From Shinella lacus (lineage in GTDB: Bacteria > Pseudomonadota > Alphaproteobacteria > Rhizobiales > Rhizobiaceae), in NCBI RefSeq assembly GCF_010994755.1, contig NZ_WHSB02000001.1, positions 434,001 through 498,000 of the forward strand: 64,000 nucleotides of DNA, read 5' to 3'. The notes beneath the pieces are model-generated. The model saw only the letters and a program-made list of their open reading frames with translations. It was not told the origin of the DNA and did not search any database. Within the stretch, counting starts at the first letter, position 1. The number at the start of each line of letters is the position of its first letter. The position numbers and the translations under genes are program-made. Below are positions 17,151-26,209 of this stretch, one piece after another.

Positions 17151-17981
17151 ATGAAAACCTGGTTCATCACTGGCGCCTCGCGTGGCTTCGGCGCCCTCAT
17201 CACGGAACGCGCGCTTGCCAAGGGCGACAACGTCGTCGCCACGGCGCGCAATCCCAAAGCCATCCTCGACCGCTTCGGCGACCATGCCAACCTGCTCGCA
17301 GTGGCGCTCGACGTCACCAACGAGGACCAGGCGATCGCCGCCGCCCATTCGGCCATCCAGCGCTTCGGGCGCATCGACGTCCTCTTGAACAATGCCGGCT
17401 TCGGCCTGCTGGGCGCCATCGAGGAGGCAACCGCGGCCGAAGTGGAAGCGATCTACCGCACCAATGTGTTCGGCCTCCTCAATGTCACGCGCGCCGTCCT
17501 GCCGCATATGCGGAAGGCCCGTTCGGGCCGCATCCTCAACATCTCGTCGATCGGCGGGTATCGGGCAGGCGCCGGGTTCGGCGTCTATTCGTCGGCAAAG
17601 TTCGCGGTCGAGGGCCTCAGCGAATCGCTGCATGCGGAGCTCACCCCGCTCGGCATCCACGTTACCGCCGTGGAGCCCGGATATTTCCGGACGGACTTCC
17701 TGGATGCCTCCTCGCTCTCCGTCAGCTCGCCGATCATTGAAGACTATGACGGCACCGCGGGCGCCGTCCGGCGGCTGGCCGCCGAAGTGAGCCACAACCA
17801 GCCGGGCGATCCCTCGAAACTGGCGGACGTACTGATCGACTTCGTCGACGCCCCCAATCCGCCGGTCCGCCTGCCCCTCGGCAGCGACACCGTCGCGGCG
17901 ATCGAGAAGAAACATGCCTCCGATGCCGAAATCCTGGCAGCTTGGCGGAGCGTTTCGGTCTCAACCGACTTCACGCGATAA
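17151..17981 (+). CDS. SDR family oxidoreductase, LysR-controlled
   Basis: 276 residues. The nucleotide motif TGASRGFG is followed by NNAG, the catalytic Ser in NISSIGG and Y-S-S-A-K. The early segment FITGASRGFGALITERALAKGDNVVATARNP and the C-terminal part place it with NADPH-preferring classical SDRs that reduce carbonyls or xenobiotics. The start is ATG 17151 after GAGGTC. It is divergent from the LysR gene, a common regulator/target pair. Substrate unknown. Confidence 0.87.
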   Translation: MKTWFITGASRGFGALITERALAKGDNVVATARNPKAILDRFGDHANLLAVALDVTNEDQAIAAAHSAIQRFGRIDVLLNNAGFGLLGAIEEATAAEVEAIYRTNVFGLLNVTRAVLPHMRKARSGRILNISSIGGYRAGAGFGVYSSAKFAVEGLSESLHAELTPLGIHVTAVEPGYFRTDFLDASSLSVSSPIIEDYDGTAGAVRRLAAEVSHNQPGDPSKLADVLIDFVDAPNPPVRLPLGSDTVAAIEKKHASDAEILAAWRSVSVSTDFTR

Positions 17982-18048
17982 CGCGTGCTGCTGGCCTTCT
18001 TGGATCTGGAAGAATCAATCCCCGCCGACACGCTTTCTATGGTCGGCG

Positions 18049-18159
18049 GGATTGTGGGACGGCGCCATCGTCATCTGCGCCGCCGGCACGCTTCTCGTCT
18101 CGCTCTCCTGGGCGATCATGTTCCCGCAATTGCGAAAGCGCGATCGCCTCGTCGACTGA
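18049..18159 (+). pseudogene. C-terminal remnant of an MFS-type transporter
   Basis: In this frame the DNA reads one membrane helix followed by a basic tail (AIVICAAGTLLVSLSWAIMF, then PQLRKRDRL) and a stop at 18157-18159. This looks like the last helix and cytosolic tail of an MFS exporter. The preceding 60 bases do not continue the helix pattern and no start with a ribosome site fits, so I read it as the end of a deleted transporter gene. Weak by size alone. Confidence 0.35.
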
Positions 18160-18162
18160 GCC

Positions 18163-19032
18163 TCAGGATGATGGCTTTATGGTCATTCGGCCATAGGCGA
18201 CGAGGCTGAAGCCGACGGCGTACATGAGCAGGCCGAACAGCGCGGGCGGGACGGCGATCTCGGGCGAATTCATCATGGTGATCGCGAGCAACATGCCGAT
18301 CGCGGCGTTTCGGATGCTGATCGACAGGGCGACGGTCACCGTCTCGGGGCCGGACAGGCCGAGAATGCGGGAGCCGAGAAAACCAATGGCGATCCCGCTG
18401 AAGACCAGAGCGATGACGGCAGGCCCGGCGCTGGCAAGGATTTCCGCCCAGCGGCCATAGACCGAAACACCGATGCCGACGATCAGCACCACCAGCACGA
18501 CCGCGCCGAATGCGCCCACCATCCGTTCGGCGCGGGCTGCGAATGTCGGGATCCTGTGCCGGATGCCCATGCCGACGATGACGGGCAGCAGGATGAGGCC
18601 GACCATGATGCCGATCGTGCGCAGCACGGGCAGGTAGACACGCCCGTCGCCATCGCTGAAGCGCTCGATGGCGAAGTTGGCAAACAGCGGCAGCGTGGCA
18701 ATCGCCACGAGGCTGCCGACCGCGCTCAACGCGATCGACAGCGCGACGTTTCCGCGCGCAAAATAGGAAAACAGGCTGGACGTGGTGCCGATCGGGCAGG
18801 CGGCAACGATCACGAGGCCGACGGCGATCTTGGGCGGCAGGCCGAGGAGTATGGCAATCAGCATGCCCGCCATCGGGACAAGGAAGAGTGCGGCAACGAT
18901 GCCCCAGATCAGCGCTTTCGGCCGCGCCACCACCCGTTGGAAATCGGTGGGCACCAGCGTCATGCCGATGCCGGTCATGATGACGAACACGGCGATCGGC
19001 AAACCAATCTCGATCAGGGCGGACTGCTCCAT
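18163..19032 (-). CDS. Bile acid:sodium symporter (BASS) family transporter
   Basis: 289 residues with about nine hydrophobic segments. BASS-type landmarks are GIGMTLVPTDFQRVVARPKAL after helix 1, the crossover VIVAACPIGTTSSLFSYFARGNVALS, and ALSISIRNAAIGMLLA near the C-terminus. Such carriers move organic acids, often with sodium. I start at ATG 19032 (MEQSALIEIG), which has AAGGAAGAAAG before it; the 26 extra upstream codons have no membrane or family features. It is monocistronic, divergent from the desaturase. Substrate unknown. Confidence 0.87.
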   Translation of the reverse strand: MEQSALIEIGLPIAVFVIMTGIGMTLVPTDFQRVVARPKALIWGIVAALFLVPMAGMLIAILLGLPPKIAVGLVIVAACPIGTTSSLFSYFARGNVALSIALSAVGSLVAIATLPLFANFAIERFSDGDGRVYLPVLRTIGIMVGLILLPVIVGMGIRHRIPTFAARAERMVGAFGAVVLVVLIVGIGVSVYGRWAEILASAGPAVIALVFSGIAIGFLGSRILGLSGPETVTVALSISIRNAAIGMLLAITMMNSPEIAVPPALFGLLMYAVGFSLVAYGRMTIKPSS

Positions 19033-19256
19033 CTTTCTTCCTTTTCCACAGAGGCCGTTGATCGCGCCCGTGTGGATCGTAGCATTGTTCCATTGTCCCG
19101 CCAGATGCAATCGATCCCGCCAAGATGCGCACGCCCGTTCACAAACACGTTGGGAACACGAAAAAGAGGATCTATCGCTTGCCCAGGAGGCGTCGGCAGG
19201 CTACGCCATCGGCGCCGAGCAGCATGCACTGCAGAACCGAAAGTCACCCCACACCT

Positions 19257-20297
19257 ATGACTGCCATAAAAACGACCGCCCATGACGGCGGCGACCCGGG
19301 AAAAGCCTGGCTCAAGATCCTCGCCGCCTATCGCAAGCCGAGTACGGGCCGCAGCGTGTTCGAACTGGCGGTGACGCTCATCCCCTTCGCGCTCCTCTGG
19401 GCCGCCGCATGGGCCTCGATGCATTTTGGCTATTGGTTCGGATTGATCCTGATCGTCCCGGCCGCAGGCTTTCTGCTGCGCCTCTTCATGCTGCAACATG
19501 ATTGCGGGCACGGCTCGCTCTTCGGCCGGCGCGGCCTGGATGACTGGACGGGCCGGGCGATCGGCGTTCTCACCCTGACGCCCTACGATTACTGGCGCCG
19601 CGCCCACTCGCAGCACCATGCCTCGGCGGGCAACCTCGATGAGCGCGGAGTGGGTGACATCACCACCCTCACCGTCGCGGAATACCGGGCCTTGAAGCCG
19701 CGGGGGCGGCTCGGCTATCGCCTCTACCGGCATCCCCTGGTCATGTTCGGAATTGGCCCTGCCTGGCTCTTTCTCTTCCAACAGAGACTGCCGTTCGGCA
19801 TGATGCGATCCGGCGCACTGCCCTGGATTTCAACGATGGCAACCAACGCCGCCATCCTCGTGCTCGCGGCCCTCGTCATCTGGTGCGTCGGAATTGTGCC
19901 TTTCCTGCTGATCCACCTGCCGATCGTGCTGATTGCCGGGTCAGCCGGTGTGTGGCTGTTCTATGTCCAGCACCAGTTCGAGGATACGCACTGGTCGAAG
20001 CCGCCGGAATGGACCTTCCAGCACGCGGCCCTGCACGGCGCCTCGCACTATGACCTGCCGCGCCCCCTGCGCTGGATGACCGGCAATATCGGGCTGCACC
20101 ACATCCATCACCTTTCGAGCCGCGTCCCGTTCTACCGGCTTCCGGAGGTCATGCGCGATCACCCGGAACTGGGCGACCTGGGACGCATCACGCTCAGGGA
20201 CAGCCTGCGATGCGTAAAACTCATCCTCTGGGATGAGGCATCCAAGAGGCTGGTGACGCTGCGCGAAGTGGAACCGAGGCTTCAGACGGCGGCATAA
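19257..20297 (+). CDS. Membrane fatty acid desaturase
   Basis: 346 residues. Three histidine boxes bind the di-iron centre: HDCGHG, HSQHH and HHIHH. Spacing and flanks match delta-12/omega-type acyl-lipid desaturases (TPYDYWRRAHSQHHASAGNLDERG; VWLFYVQHQFEDTHW; NIGLHHIHHLSSRVPFYRLPE). Four to six membrane segments surround them. It inserts a double bond into membrane acyl chains using oxygen and an electron donor. The start ATG 19257 has a poor ribosome site; no better in-frame start was found. No operon partner. Confidence 0.88.
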   Translation: MTAIKTTAHDGGDPGKAWLKILAAYRKPSTGRSVFELAVTLIPFALLWAAAWASMHFGYWFGLILIVPAAGFLLRLFMLQHDCGHGSLFGRRGLDDWTGRAIGVLTLTPYDYWRRAHSQHHASAGNLDERGVGDITTLTVAEYRALKPRGRLGYRLYRHPLVMFGIGPAWLFLFQQRLPFGMMRSGALPWISTMATNAAILVLAALVIWCVGIVPFLLIHLPIVLIAGSAGVWLFYVQHQFEDTHWSKPPEWTFQHAALHGASHYDLPRPLRWMTGNIGLHHIHHLSSRVPFYRLPEVMRDHPELGDLGRITLRDSLRCVKLILWDEASKRLVTLREVEPRLQTAA

Positions 20298-20434
20298 GGA
20301 CATCAAAACGGCACCGCCCTTGTCGCGAAGGCGAACCGAAGGACGAGGCTTGCCATCCCCTTCCGGGTGGATGGCACGCGCGGTGGTCTTGCTTTAGGCC
20401 TGTTGCATGCCGGCGAGAAGCAAGGAGAGCGCCC

Positions 20435-21547
20435 ATGAAATATGTCCGCATGCCCATCGAACTCGAATCGCCCGAACAGCTCGGCTACGACACGATCCGC
20501 TGCAACCTGTCGGAAAGTTCGGTTGCCGACCGGCGTCTCGGCGAACTCAACGTGAAGCTCGACGACATCCTGCTGTGTTACGGCGATCATCGCGGCGCGC
20601 CGGACTTGCGCGGCCTGATCGCCGGCACGGGCGAAGGGCTTGCGGCGGACGACGTGCTGGTGACGGCGGGGGCCGCGGGCGCGCTGTTCATCATCTCGAC
20701 CTCGATGCTTCAGGCCGGCGACCACATTGTCGTGGTGCGGCCGAACTACGCGACCAACATCGAGACGCCGCGCGCCATCGGCTGCGAACTGAGCCTCATC
20801 GACCTGACCTTCGAGGAGGGTTACCGGCTGGACCTCGGAAAAATCGAAGCGGCGATCCGGCCGGAGACGAAATACGTCTCGGTCACCTATCCGCACAATC
20901 CGACGGGCGTGATGCTGTCGCCGGCCGAGCTTGATGCGCTCGTCGCGCTGGTGGAGCGCAAGGGCATCCATCTGCTGTTCGACGAGACCTATCGCGAGAT
21001 GACCTTCGGCCCGATGCTGCCGGTCGCCGCCAGCCTGTCGGATCGGGTGATCAGCGTCTCGTCGCTATCGAAGACCTATGGCATTCCCGGCATCCGCATC
21101 GGCTGGCTGATCACCCGCGATGCTGCGTTGATGGACACCCTCCTCGCCGCGCGCGAGCAGATCGGCATTTCCGGCAGCATGGTGGACGAATATATCGCTT
21201 ATGTTGCGCTCAGCCAGCGCGACGAATGGCTTACCTTCAACAATGCCCGCATCGCCAGCGCCTTTGCCATCGTCAAGGATTGGATCGCCGGCGAGCCGCT
21301 GGTCGAGTGGGTCGAACCGTCCGGCGGCTGCGTCTGCTTCCCCCGCATCGTGCCCTCGGCGAATGTCGATCTCGCCGCCTTCCACGACCGGCTCTATCGC
21401 GCGCATCACGCCTATGTCGGGCGTGGTCGCTGGTTCGAACAGGACGACCGGCATTTCCGCATCGGCTATGCCTGGCCGACCGAGGACGAACTGCGGCTGG
21501 GTCTCGCCGCGATCTCCACCGCCATCCGCGAGAGCCTCACGGACTGA
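20435..21547 (+). CDS. Class I/II PLP-dependent aminotransferase
   Basis: 370 residues, fold type I. The PLP lysine lies in VSSLSKTYGIPGIRIGW. Other landmarks are TAGAAGALFII (phosphate cup), YPHNPTGVM, LLFDETYREM and the C-terminal FRIGYAWP with the carboxylate-binding Arg. It should transfer an amino group between an amino acid and a keto acid. The start is ATG 20435 after AAGGAGAG. It ends 10 bases from the convergent LuxR gene, and a second PLP enzyme (22444) lies beyond that, so all three may serve one amine or amino acid pathway. Substrate unknown. Confidence 0.88.
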   Translation: MKYVRMPIELESPEQLGYDTIRCNLSESSVADRRLGELNVKLDDILLCYGDHRGAPDLRGLIAGTGEGLAADDVLVTAGAAGALFIISTSMLQAGDHIVVVRPNYATNIETPRAIGCELSLIDLTFEEGYRLDLGKIEAAIRPETKYVSVTYPHNPTGVMLSPAELDALVALVERKGIHLLFDETYREMTFGPMLPVAASLSDRVISVSSLSKTYGIPGIRIGWLITRDAALMDTLLAAREQIGISGSMVDEYIAYVALSQRDEWLTFNNARIASAFAIVKDWIAGEPLVEWVEPSGGCVCFPRIVPSANVDLAAFHDRLYRAHHAYVGRGRWFEQDDRHFRIGYAWPTEDELRLGLAAISTAIRESLTD

Positions 21548-21557
21548 GCGGGGCGGC

Positions 21558-22379
21558 TTACAGATTGAGGCTGCGCAGAAACGTGGAAAACAGCTCCTGC
21601 TGGGTCGAAAGATTGAGTTTGGCGTAAAGCTTCTGCCGGTGGGTCTTCACCGTCGCGATCGAAATGCCGAGATGGTAGCCGATCGATTCGCTGGAATGGC
21701 CCTTCAGGATGAGCAGGGCCACCTCGCGCTCGCGCGGGCTAAGCAGCCCGCGTCCGAAATCGGTGAACAGATGGTCGATAGGGCGCGGCTGCGGCTGCGC
21801 GTCGCCGCGCGACAGATGCGCCCAAAGGCGCCGGAAGATCGCGGCGATCAGGGCATGCGCCTCCCGAAGCCGGGCGACGGATGCTTCATCGAAACCACCT
21901 TCGCTGCGGATGCGCGATAGGCTGATTTCCGCCATCTCGCCGCCGGGCAGGTCGATGGCGATGAGCAGCTCCTCCATGCCCTCCGGCCAGCCATGCGTGC
22001 GGTATCCCAACTCCTCGTCTTCATGGCGGCGGATGTCGAGGCCGCGATACAGGTCCGAGGCGAGGTAATTGTCGGGTGCGAGGTCCCGCATCAGGTAGAC
22101 GCCCGAAGACAGGCCGCCGAGATAGGCGTTGTGGAAGGGGTTCAGCACATAGGTGCCGGCGATGAACAGCGCGACAGCGCGCTTGGCGCGCGGGCCGGAG
22201 AATGTGTCGAAGACATAGCTCGGCCCGCCGTCGCGCCGGTGGACCACCGACAGCGCCAGGTGAAAGCGCGCAACCGAACCGATCGCCGCCAGAAGCGCCG
22301 TGGCAGCGTCCGGCTGGTCATACCGGTCGAGGGCGTGGGCGAAGGGCGCTATCCAGCTGGCAGCGAGGGGTTCCGACAT
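21558..22379 (-). CDS. LuxR family transcriptional regulator
   Basis: 273 residues from ATG 22379 (a TTG at 22394 is the alternative). The C-terminus is a LuxR/GerE helix-turn-helix: LSPREREVALLILKGHSSESIGYHLGISIATVKTHRQKLYAKL. The N-terminal 190 residues have no autoinducer-domain signature I recognise; they include GLSSGVYLMRDLAP and YRTHGWPEGMEELLIAIDLP. This type is common next to PLP-enzyme and amine genes in proteobacteria. It is probably a regulator of the flanking aminotransferase genes; its start is 65 bases from the stop of the class V gene. Confidence 0.85.
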   Translation of the reverse strand: MSEPLAASWIAPFAHALDRYDQPDAATALLAAIGSVARFHLALSVVHRRDGGPSYVFDTFSGPRAKRAVALFIAGTYVLNPFHNAYLGGLSSGVYLMRDLAPDNYLASDLYRGLDIRRHEDEELGYRTHGWPEGMEELLIAIDLPGGEMAEISLSRIRSEGGFDEASVARLREAHALIAAIFRRLWAHLSRGDAQPQPRPIDHLFTDFGRGLLSPREREVALLILKGHSSESIGYHLGISIATVKTHRQKLYAKLNLSTQQELFSTFLRSLNL

Positions 22380-22443
22380 GGGGCCATCTGTCAAATTCCT
22401 GAGGGAAACCGGCTATTTGCCCGCATGGTTAGGGCATGGCGGC

Positions 22444-23679
22444 CTATGAGACAAGCCGCTCGATGACCGCCAGGGTGCGCTCGATCTCGTCTTCACGATT
22501 GTAGTGCGCGATGCCGATGCGCACGACGCCTTCCTCCTCGGAAAGGCCGAGATGGCGGGCAGGCTCCAGCGCGTAATTGTGGCCCGACCAGACATTGATG
22601 TCCTCCGCCGCCAGCGCCTCGGCGAAGCGATGGGTCGAGACGCTTTCGTGGGTGAAGGAGATGGTCGGCACGCGATGGGCAAAGAGGTTCGGGTTGGCGA
22701 TCCCCATCAGCTTGACACCGGGCAGCGCCGTCAGGCCACCGATCAGCCGGCGCGTCAGGCCGGCCTCGTAGGCGTCGAAGGCGTTGTAGGCGCCCGCCAT
22801 CCGTTCGCGCCGCGTGCCGGCATGGCCCGTCGCCTCGCCGGCCCAGGCCAGGTAGTCGATCGTCGCGGTCAGGCCGGCGAGAAGCTCGGTCTGCGGCGTG
22901 CCGGTGCAGAAGCGGTCGGGAATATCGTCGCTCGCGCAGCGCACGCGGTGCGGCGGCAGCGACCGCAGCAGCGCCTCGCGTCCCCACAGGATGCCGAGAT
23001 GCGGGCCAAAGAACTTGTAGGACGAACAGGCCAGGAAGTCGCAGCCGATCGCTTGGACATCCGGCAGCCTGTGCGGCGCCAGCTGCACCGCGTCGATCCA
23101 GACGAGCGCGCCCGCAGCCCGCGCCAGCGCCGTCAACGCGGCGACGTCGTTGACGCTGCCGGTCATGTTCGAGGCATAGTTGAGCGCGAGGAATTTCGTG
23201 CGCGGCGACAGGAGGGCCGAAAGATCCTCGGGCTCGATGCGCCAGCTTTCCCTGTTGAAGGGCAGCCATTTCACCACTAGGCCGCGTGCCTCGGCCATGG
23301 CAAGCCAGGGCGAGATGTTGCCCTCGTGGTCCATGCGCGTGACGATGATCTCGTCGCCGGGCGACAGCGTCTGGCTGATGACCTGCGCCATCTGGAAGGC
23401 CAGCGTCGTCATGTTCGGGCCGATCACCATCTCCTGCCAGGAGGCGGCATTGACGAATTCCGCGGCCGCCTCATGCGCCGCCCGCCAGATCGCATCGGCC
23501 CGTTGCGAGGCGGCGAAACGACCACCCAGATTGGAGGATGCCGTCGCCATGGTCTGGGCGACGGCCGCGATGACCTGTTCGGGAACCAGCGTTCCGGCCG
23601 GATTGTCGAGATAGGCGGTGCGGGACTGGAGCAAGGCCGGGAAAGCGGCGCGGATCAGGTCGATCGGATAGGCGGTCAT
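22444..23679 (-). CDS. Class V aminotransferase, cysteine-desulfurase-like (VC1184 subfamily)
   Basis: 411 residues, fold type I PLP enzyme. The PLP lysine is in CSSYKFFGPHLGILWG, with RMDHEGNISPW and NYASNMTGSV typical of the VC1184 group. The position of the catalytic cysteine of true desulfurases (GHHCA) reads GHNYA, so sulfur transfer from cysteine is unlikely. An amine lyase, racemase or transaminase-like role fits better. The start is ATG 23679, with AGGAGT upstream. It lies upstream of the LuxR gene on the same strand. Confidence 0.87.
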   Translation of the reverse strand: MTAYPIDLIRAAFPALLQSRTAYLDNPAGTLVPEQVIAAVAQTMATASSNLGGRFAASQRADAIWRAAHEAAAEFVNAASWQEMVIGPNMTTLAFQMAQVISQTLSPGDEIIVTRMDHEGNISPWLAMAEARGLVVKWLPFNRESWRIEPEDLSALLSPRTKFLALNYASNMTGSVNDVAALTALARAAGALVWIDAVQLAPHRLPDVQAIGCDFLACSSYKFFGPHLGILWGREALLRSLPPHRVRCASDDIPDRFCTGTPQTELLAGLTATIDYLAWAGEATGHAGTRRERMAGAYNAFDAYEAGLTRRLIGGLTALPGVKLMGIANPNLFAHRVPTISFTHESVSTHRFAEALAAEDINVWSGHNYALEPARHLGLSEEEGVVRIGIAHYNREDEIERTLAVIERLVS

Positions 23680-23781
23680 GGGCAACACTCCTGCGGAATA
23701 GGTCTGTTCGATCGCTTATCCTGCGCCCGGAGCACCGTCGCAATCCACCTGACGGAGGATGGGCCGTATCCGTGGTGACAG

Positions 23782-25284
23782 CTAGGCCCTTATTTCGACC
23801 GCCTTTCGCCGGCTATAGGACGCAATACCGGCCATGCCGCTTTCGATGCCGAAGCCCGACTGTTTCCAGGGCGCCGAGCCGAGGGCGAAGCCGGAACCCT
23901 CGCCGGCCGCGTCGTCGCCCATGACGACCACCTTGCCGGCCTGGATCGTGCGGGCCGCTTCCATGGCGATCGTCAGGTCGCGGGTATAGACGGTGGCGGC
24001 AAGCCCGTAGATCGTATCGTTCGCCAAAGCGAAGGCCTCGTCAGCGGTGCGGAACGACTGGATCGTCAGCACCGGCCCGAAAATCTCCTCCTGTACGACG
24101 CGCATTCCCTGCGAAACACCATCGAAGACAGTAGGGGCGACATAGCTACCCTCCACCGAAGGCACCGCCTGCCCGGCCGTCACCCGGCGCGCGCCGTCGC
24201 GGAGCGCGGACTGGATGTGTCCATCGACGCGCCGCTTCTGTGATTCGCTGGCGAGCGGCCCCAGCCCGGCCTCGCCGGAAAACGGCGCGATCAGGCGCAT
24301 CGCATCGACCTTCGCGGCGAGCGCTTCGGTGAACGGTTTCATGATCGCATCCGCGACGAGGATGCGGGTTCGGGCGACGCAGAGCTGGCCGGCATTCCAG
24401 AGACCCGCCTGCGCGATGCTTGCGGCAATGCGTTCGATGTCGCCGGCCATGTCCTCGAACACCAGCGCCGGCGACTTGCCGCCGCATTCGAGCAGCAGCG
24501 GCTTGCCGTTCGATTGCGCGGCGAGCATCATGAGCGCCCTGCCTGTCGCCGTCGATCCGGTAAAGCTCATCAGGTCGACATCCGGATGCCCGCCGAGCGC
24601 CGCGCCGGCATCCGCGCCAAACCCGGTCACCACGTTCAGTACGCCCTCCGGCACGCCGGCCTCTACCGCGATCTCCGCGAGCTTCAGTGTCGAATAGGAC
24701 GCGATCTCGGATGGCTTCAGCACGATCGAATTGCCCGCCGCCAGCGCCGGCGCAATCTTCAGGGCGGCGTTGACGAGCGGGAAATTCCAGGGGGTGATCG
24801 CGCCGACGACGCCATGCGGCTCGTCGCGCGAAAAGGCGAGCGTACGCGGATCGGCGCTCATGACCGCGCCCTCCGTCTTGTCCACCGCGCCGGTGAAGAA
24901 GCGGATCAGGCCTTCGGCGATCGACACGTCAAACCGGGCGTCGGCGAGCGGCTTGCCCATCTCCAGCGTATCGAAAAGCGCCAGCGTCTCCGTGTTCTCC
25001 CGCACGAGATCGGCAAAACGGTTGAGGATCGCCTGGCGCCGCAACGGGCCGAGCGACCGCCAGCGGCCATCCACAAAGGCCCTCCGCGCAGCCTGGACCG
25101 CGCCGTCCACATCCTGCGCATCGCAGGCCGCCACGGCCGGCAACCGACGGCCGTCAGCGGGGTGGACGGGCTCGAAAGTCTTCCCCGCGCTTGACGGACG
25201 AAAGGCGCCGTCGATGAATGGCTGGACGGGGAACGCGAGCGCGTTCAAAGCAGCGTCGAAATCAGGAGAAAGGGAAGGCAGCAT
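23782..25284 (-). CDS. Aldehyde dehydrogenase, PuuC-like
   Basis: 500 residues. Catalytic Cys lies in NAGQLCVARTR, general-base Glu in LLLECGGKSP, and the NAD-binding stretch is PWNFPLVNAALKIAPALAAGNSIVLKPSE with FTGSTATGR. Closest in type to PuuC/AldA enzymes that oxidise amino- or gamma-glutamylamino-aldehydes. The start MLPSLSPDFD at 25284 gives the normal ALDH length; the longer frame adds 29 poor codons. It diverges from the amidohydrolase gene, which begins a run of genes for a gamma-glutamylation-like pathway, so it probably oxidises that pathway's aldehyde. Confidence 0.9.
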   Translation of the reverse strand: MLPSLSPDFDAALNALAFPVQPFIDGAFRPSSAGKTFEPVHPADGRRLPAVAACDAQDVDGAVQAARRAFVDGRWRSLGPLRRQAILNRFADLVRENTETLALFDTLEMGKPLADARFDVSIAEGLIRFFTGAVDKTEGAVMSADPRTLAFSRDEPHGVVGAITPWNFPLVNAALKIAPALAAGNSIVLKPSEIASYSTLKLAEIAVEAGVPEGVLNVVTGFGADAGAALGGHPDVDLMSFTGSTATGRALMMLAAQSNGKPLLLECGGKSPALVFEDMAGDIERIAASIAQAGLWNAGQLCVARTRILVADAIMKPFTEALAAKVDAMRLIAPFSGEAGLGPLASESQKRRVDGHIQSALRDGARRVTAGQAVPSVEGSYVAPTVFDGVSQGMRVVQEEIFGPVLTIQSFRTADEAFALANDTIYGLAATVYTRDLTIAMEAARTIQAGKVVVMGDDAAGEGSGFALGSAPWKQSGFGIESGMAGIASYSRRKAVEIRA

Positions 25285-25438
25285 GAGGTCGGTGTCCTTG
25301 AAAAATCCCACGCCGTTTAAGCACGCGTATCCATCCGCAGGGAGACGACCATTGGGCGTCACTCGATGCATTTGGATGTCTTATGCGCAGGGTGCCGTTG
25401 GCCTAGCGTCGTTGCCAGCATATCGGAGCCAGGCACCA

Positions 25439-26209
25439 TTGATAAACGCAGACCAGCATTTTTCGCATCCCCAGTCCGACGAGGCGTCGATCGAGGAAAT
25501 CGGCGGCCGTCGTTCGGGCCTCGTGCTGATCTGCGAACATGCAGGGCGCGAGGTGCCGGAAGCATGGAACCGGCTCGGCCTCGGCGAGGACTATTTCGGC
25601 ACGCATTTCTCGCACGATATCGGCGCGGCGGCGCTTACCCGCGCGCTCAGCGCCCAGCTCGCCGCACCTGCGATCCTCGCGCGCTATTCCCGGCTGTTCT
25701 ACGACATCAACCGTGGTTCGCGCTCGTGGGATTGCATTCGCCCGGACATGGGCGGCATTCCCGTGCCGGGCAACCAGAACCTGACGGATGCGGAACGGGA
25801 TCTGCGCGATGCGCTGGTGCGCGAGCCCTTCGACCGCGCCGTCATCCGCGGCCTGCGGCCGGGCGACGTGCTGGTCGGCATCCACAGCTTCTCCGGCATC
25901 TATGACGGCAAGGCGCGCCGCACGGAAATCGGCGTGCTGCGCGCGGATGGCTGCCGGACCGGCCAGGCGATGCTCGACTGGCTGAAGCAGGACGGCCGTT
26001 TCGTCATCGGCGACAACGATCCCTACGACCTGCGCAAGGTGGCGCCGGGCACGACGACCCGCATCCAGGCCGCGGTCAACGTCGAGGCCATCATCATCGA
26101 AGTGCGTAACGACATCATCGACACAGCGGACGGCGTTGAGCAGGTGGCAGCCTGCCTTGCCGATGCGCTTACGGCTCTCGTCTCCTCGAAAGAGGAGGTG
26201 CAGCCATGA
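25439..26209 (+). CDS. N-formylglutamate amidohydrolase family protein
   Basis: About 256 residues from a TTG at 25439 with GGAGCCAGG just upstream; ATG 25376 is the in-frame alternative but has no ribosome site. Family motifs: LVLICEHAGREVPEAW near the N-terminus, THFSHDIGAAALTRALS, ARYSRLFYDINR, VGIHSFSGIY and a late IIIEVRNDII. The His/Glu/Asp residues of these motifs bind the metal. The classical family member HutG hydrolyses N-formylglutamate. Beside a glutamine-synthetase-like ligase it may instead cleave a gamma-glutamyl amide. Its stop overlaps the LysR start by 4 bases. Confidence 0.85.
   Translation: MINADQHFSHPQSDEASIEEIGGRRSGLVLICEHAGREVPEAWNRLGLGEDYFGTHFSHDIGAAALTRALSAQLAAPAILARYSRLFYDINRGSRSWDCIRPDMGGIPVPGNQNLTDAERDLRDALVREPFDRAVIRGLRPGDVLVGIHSFSGIYDGKARRTEIGVLRADGCRTGQAMLDWLKQDGRFVIGDNDPYDLRKVAPGTTTRIQAAVNVEAIIIEVRNDIIDTADGVEQVAACLADALTALVSSKEEVQP

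Noticed and set aside
19150-19256. Possible coding remnant before the desaturase
   Set aside because: A short frame reads plausibly for some 25 residues but has no start, no family and no ribosome site.
22444-23679. Annotation as cysteine desulfurase
   Set aside because: The catalytic Cys position is Tyr (GHNYA).
24731-25438. N-terminal extension of the amidohydrolase frame
   Set aside because: It is antisense to the aldehyde dehydrogenase gene, and the family domain begins only near 25500.
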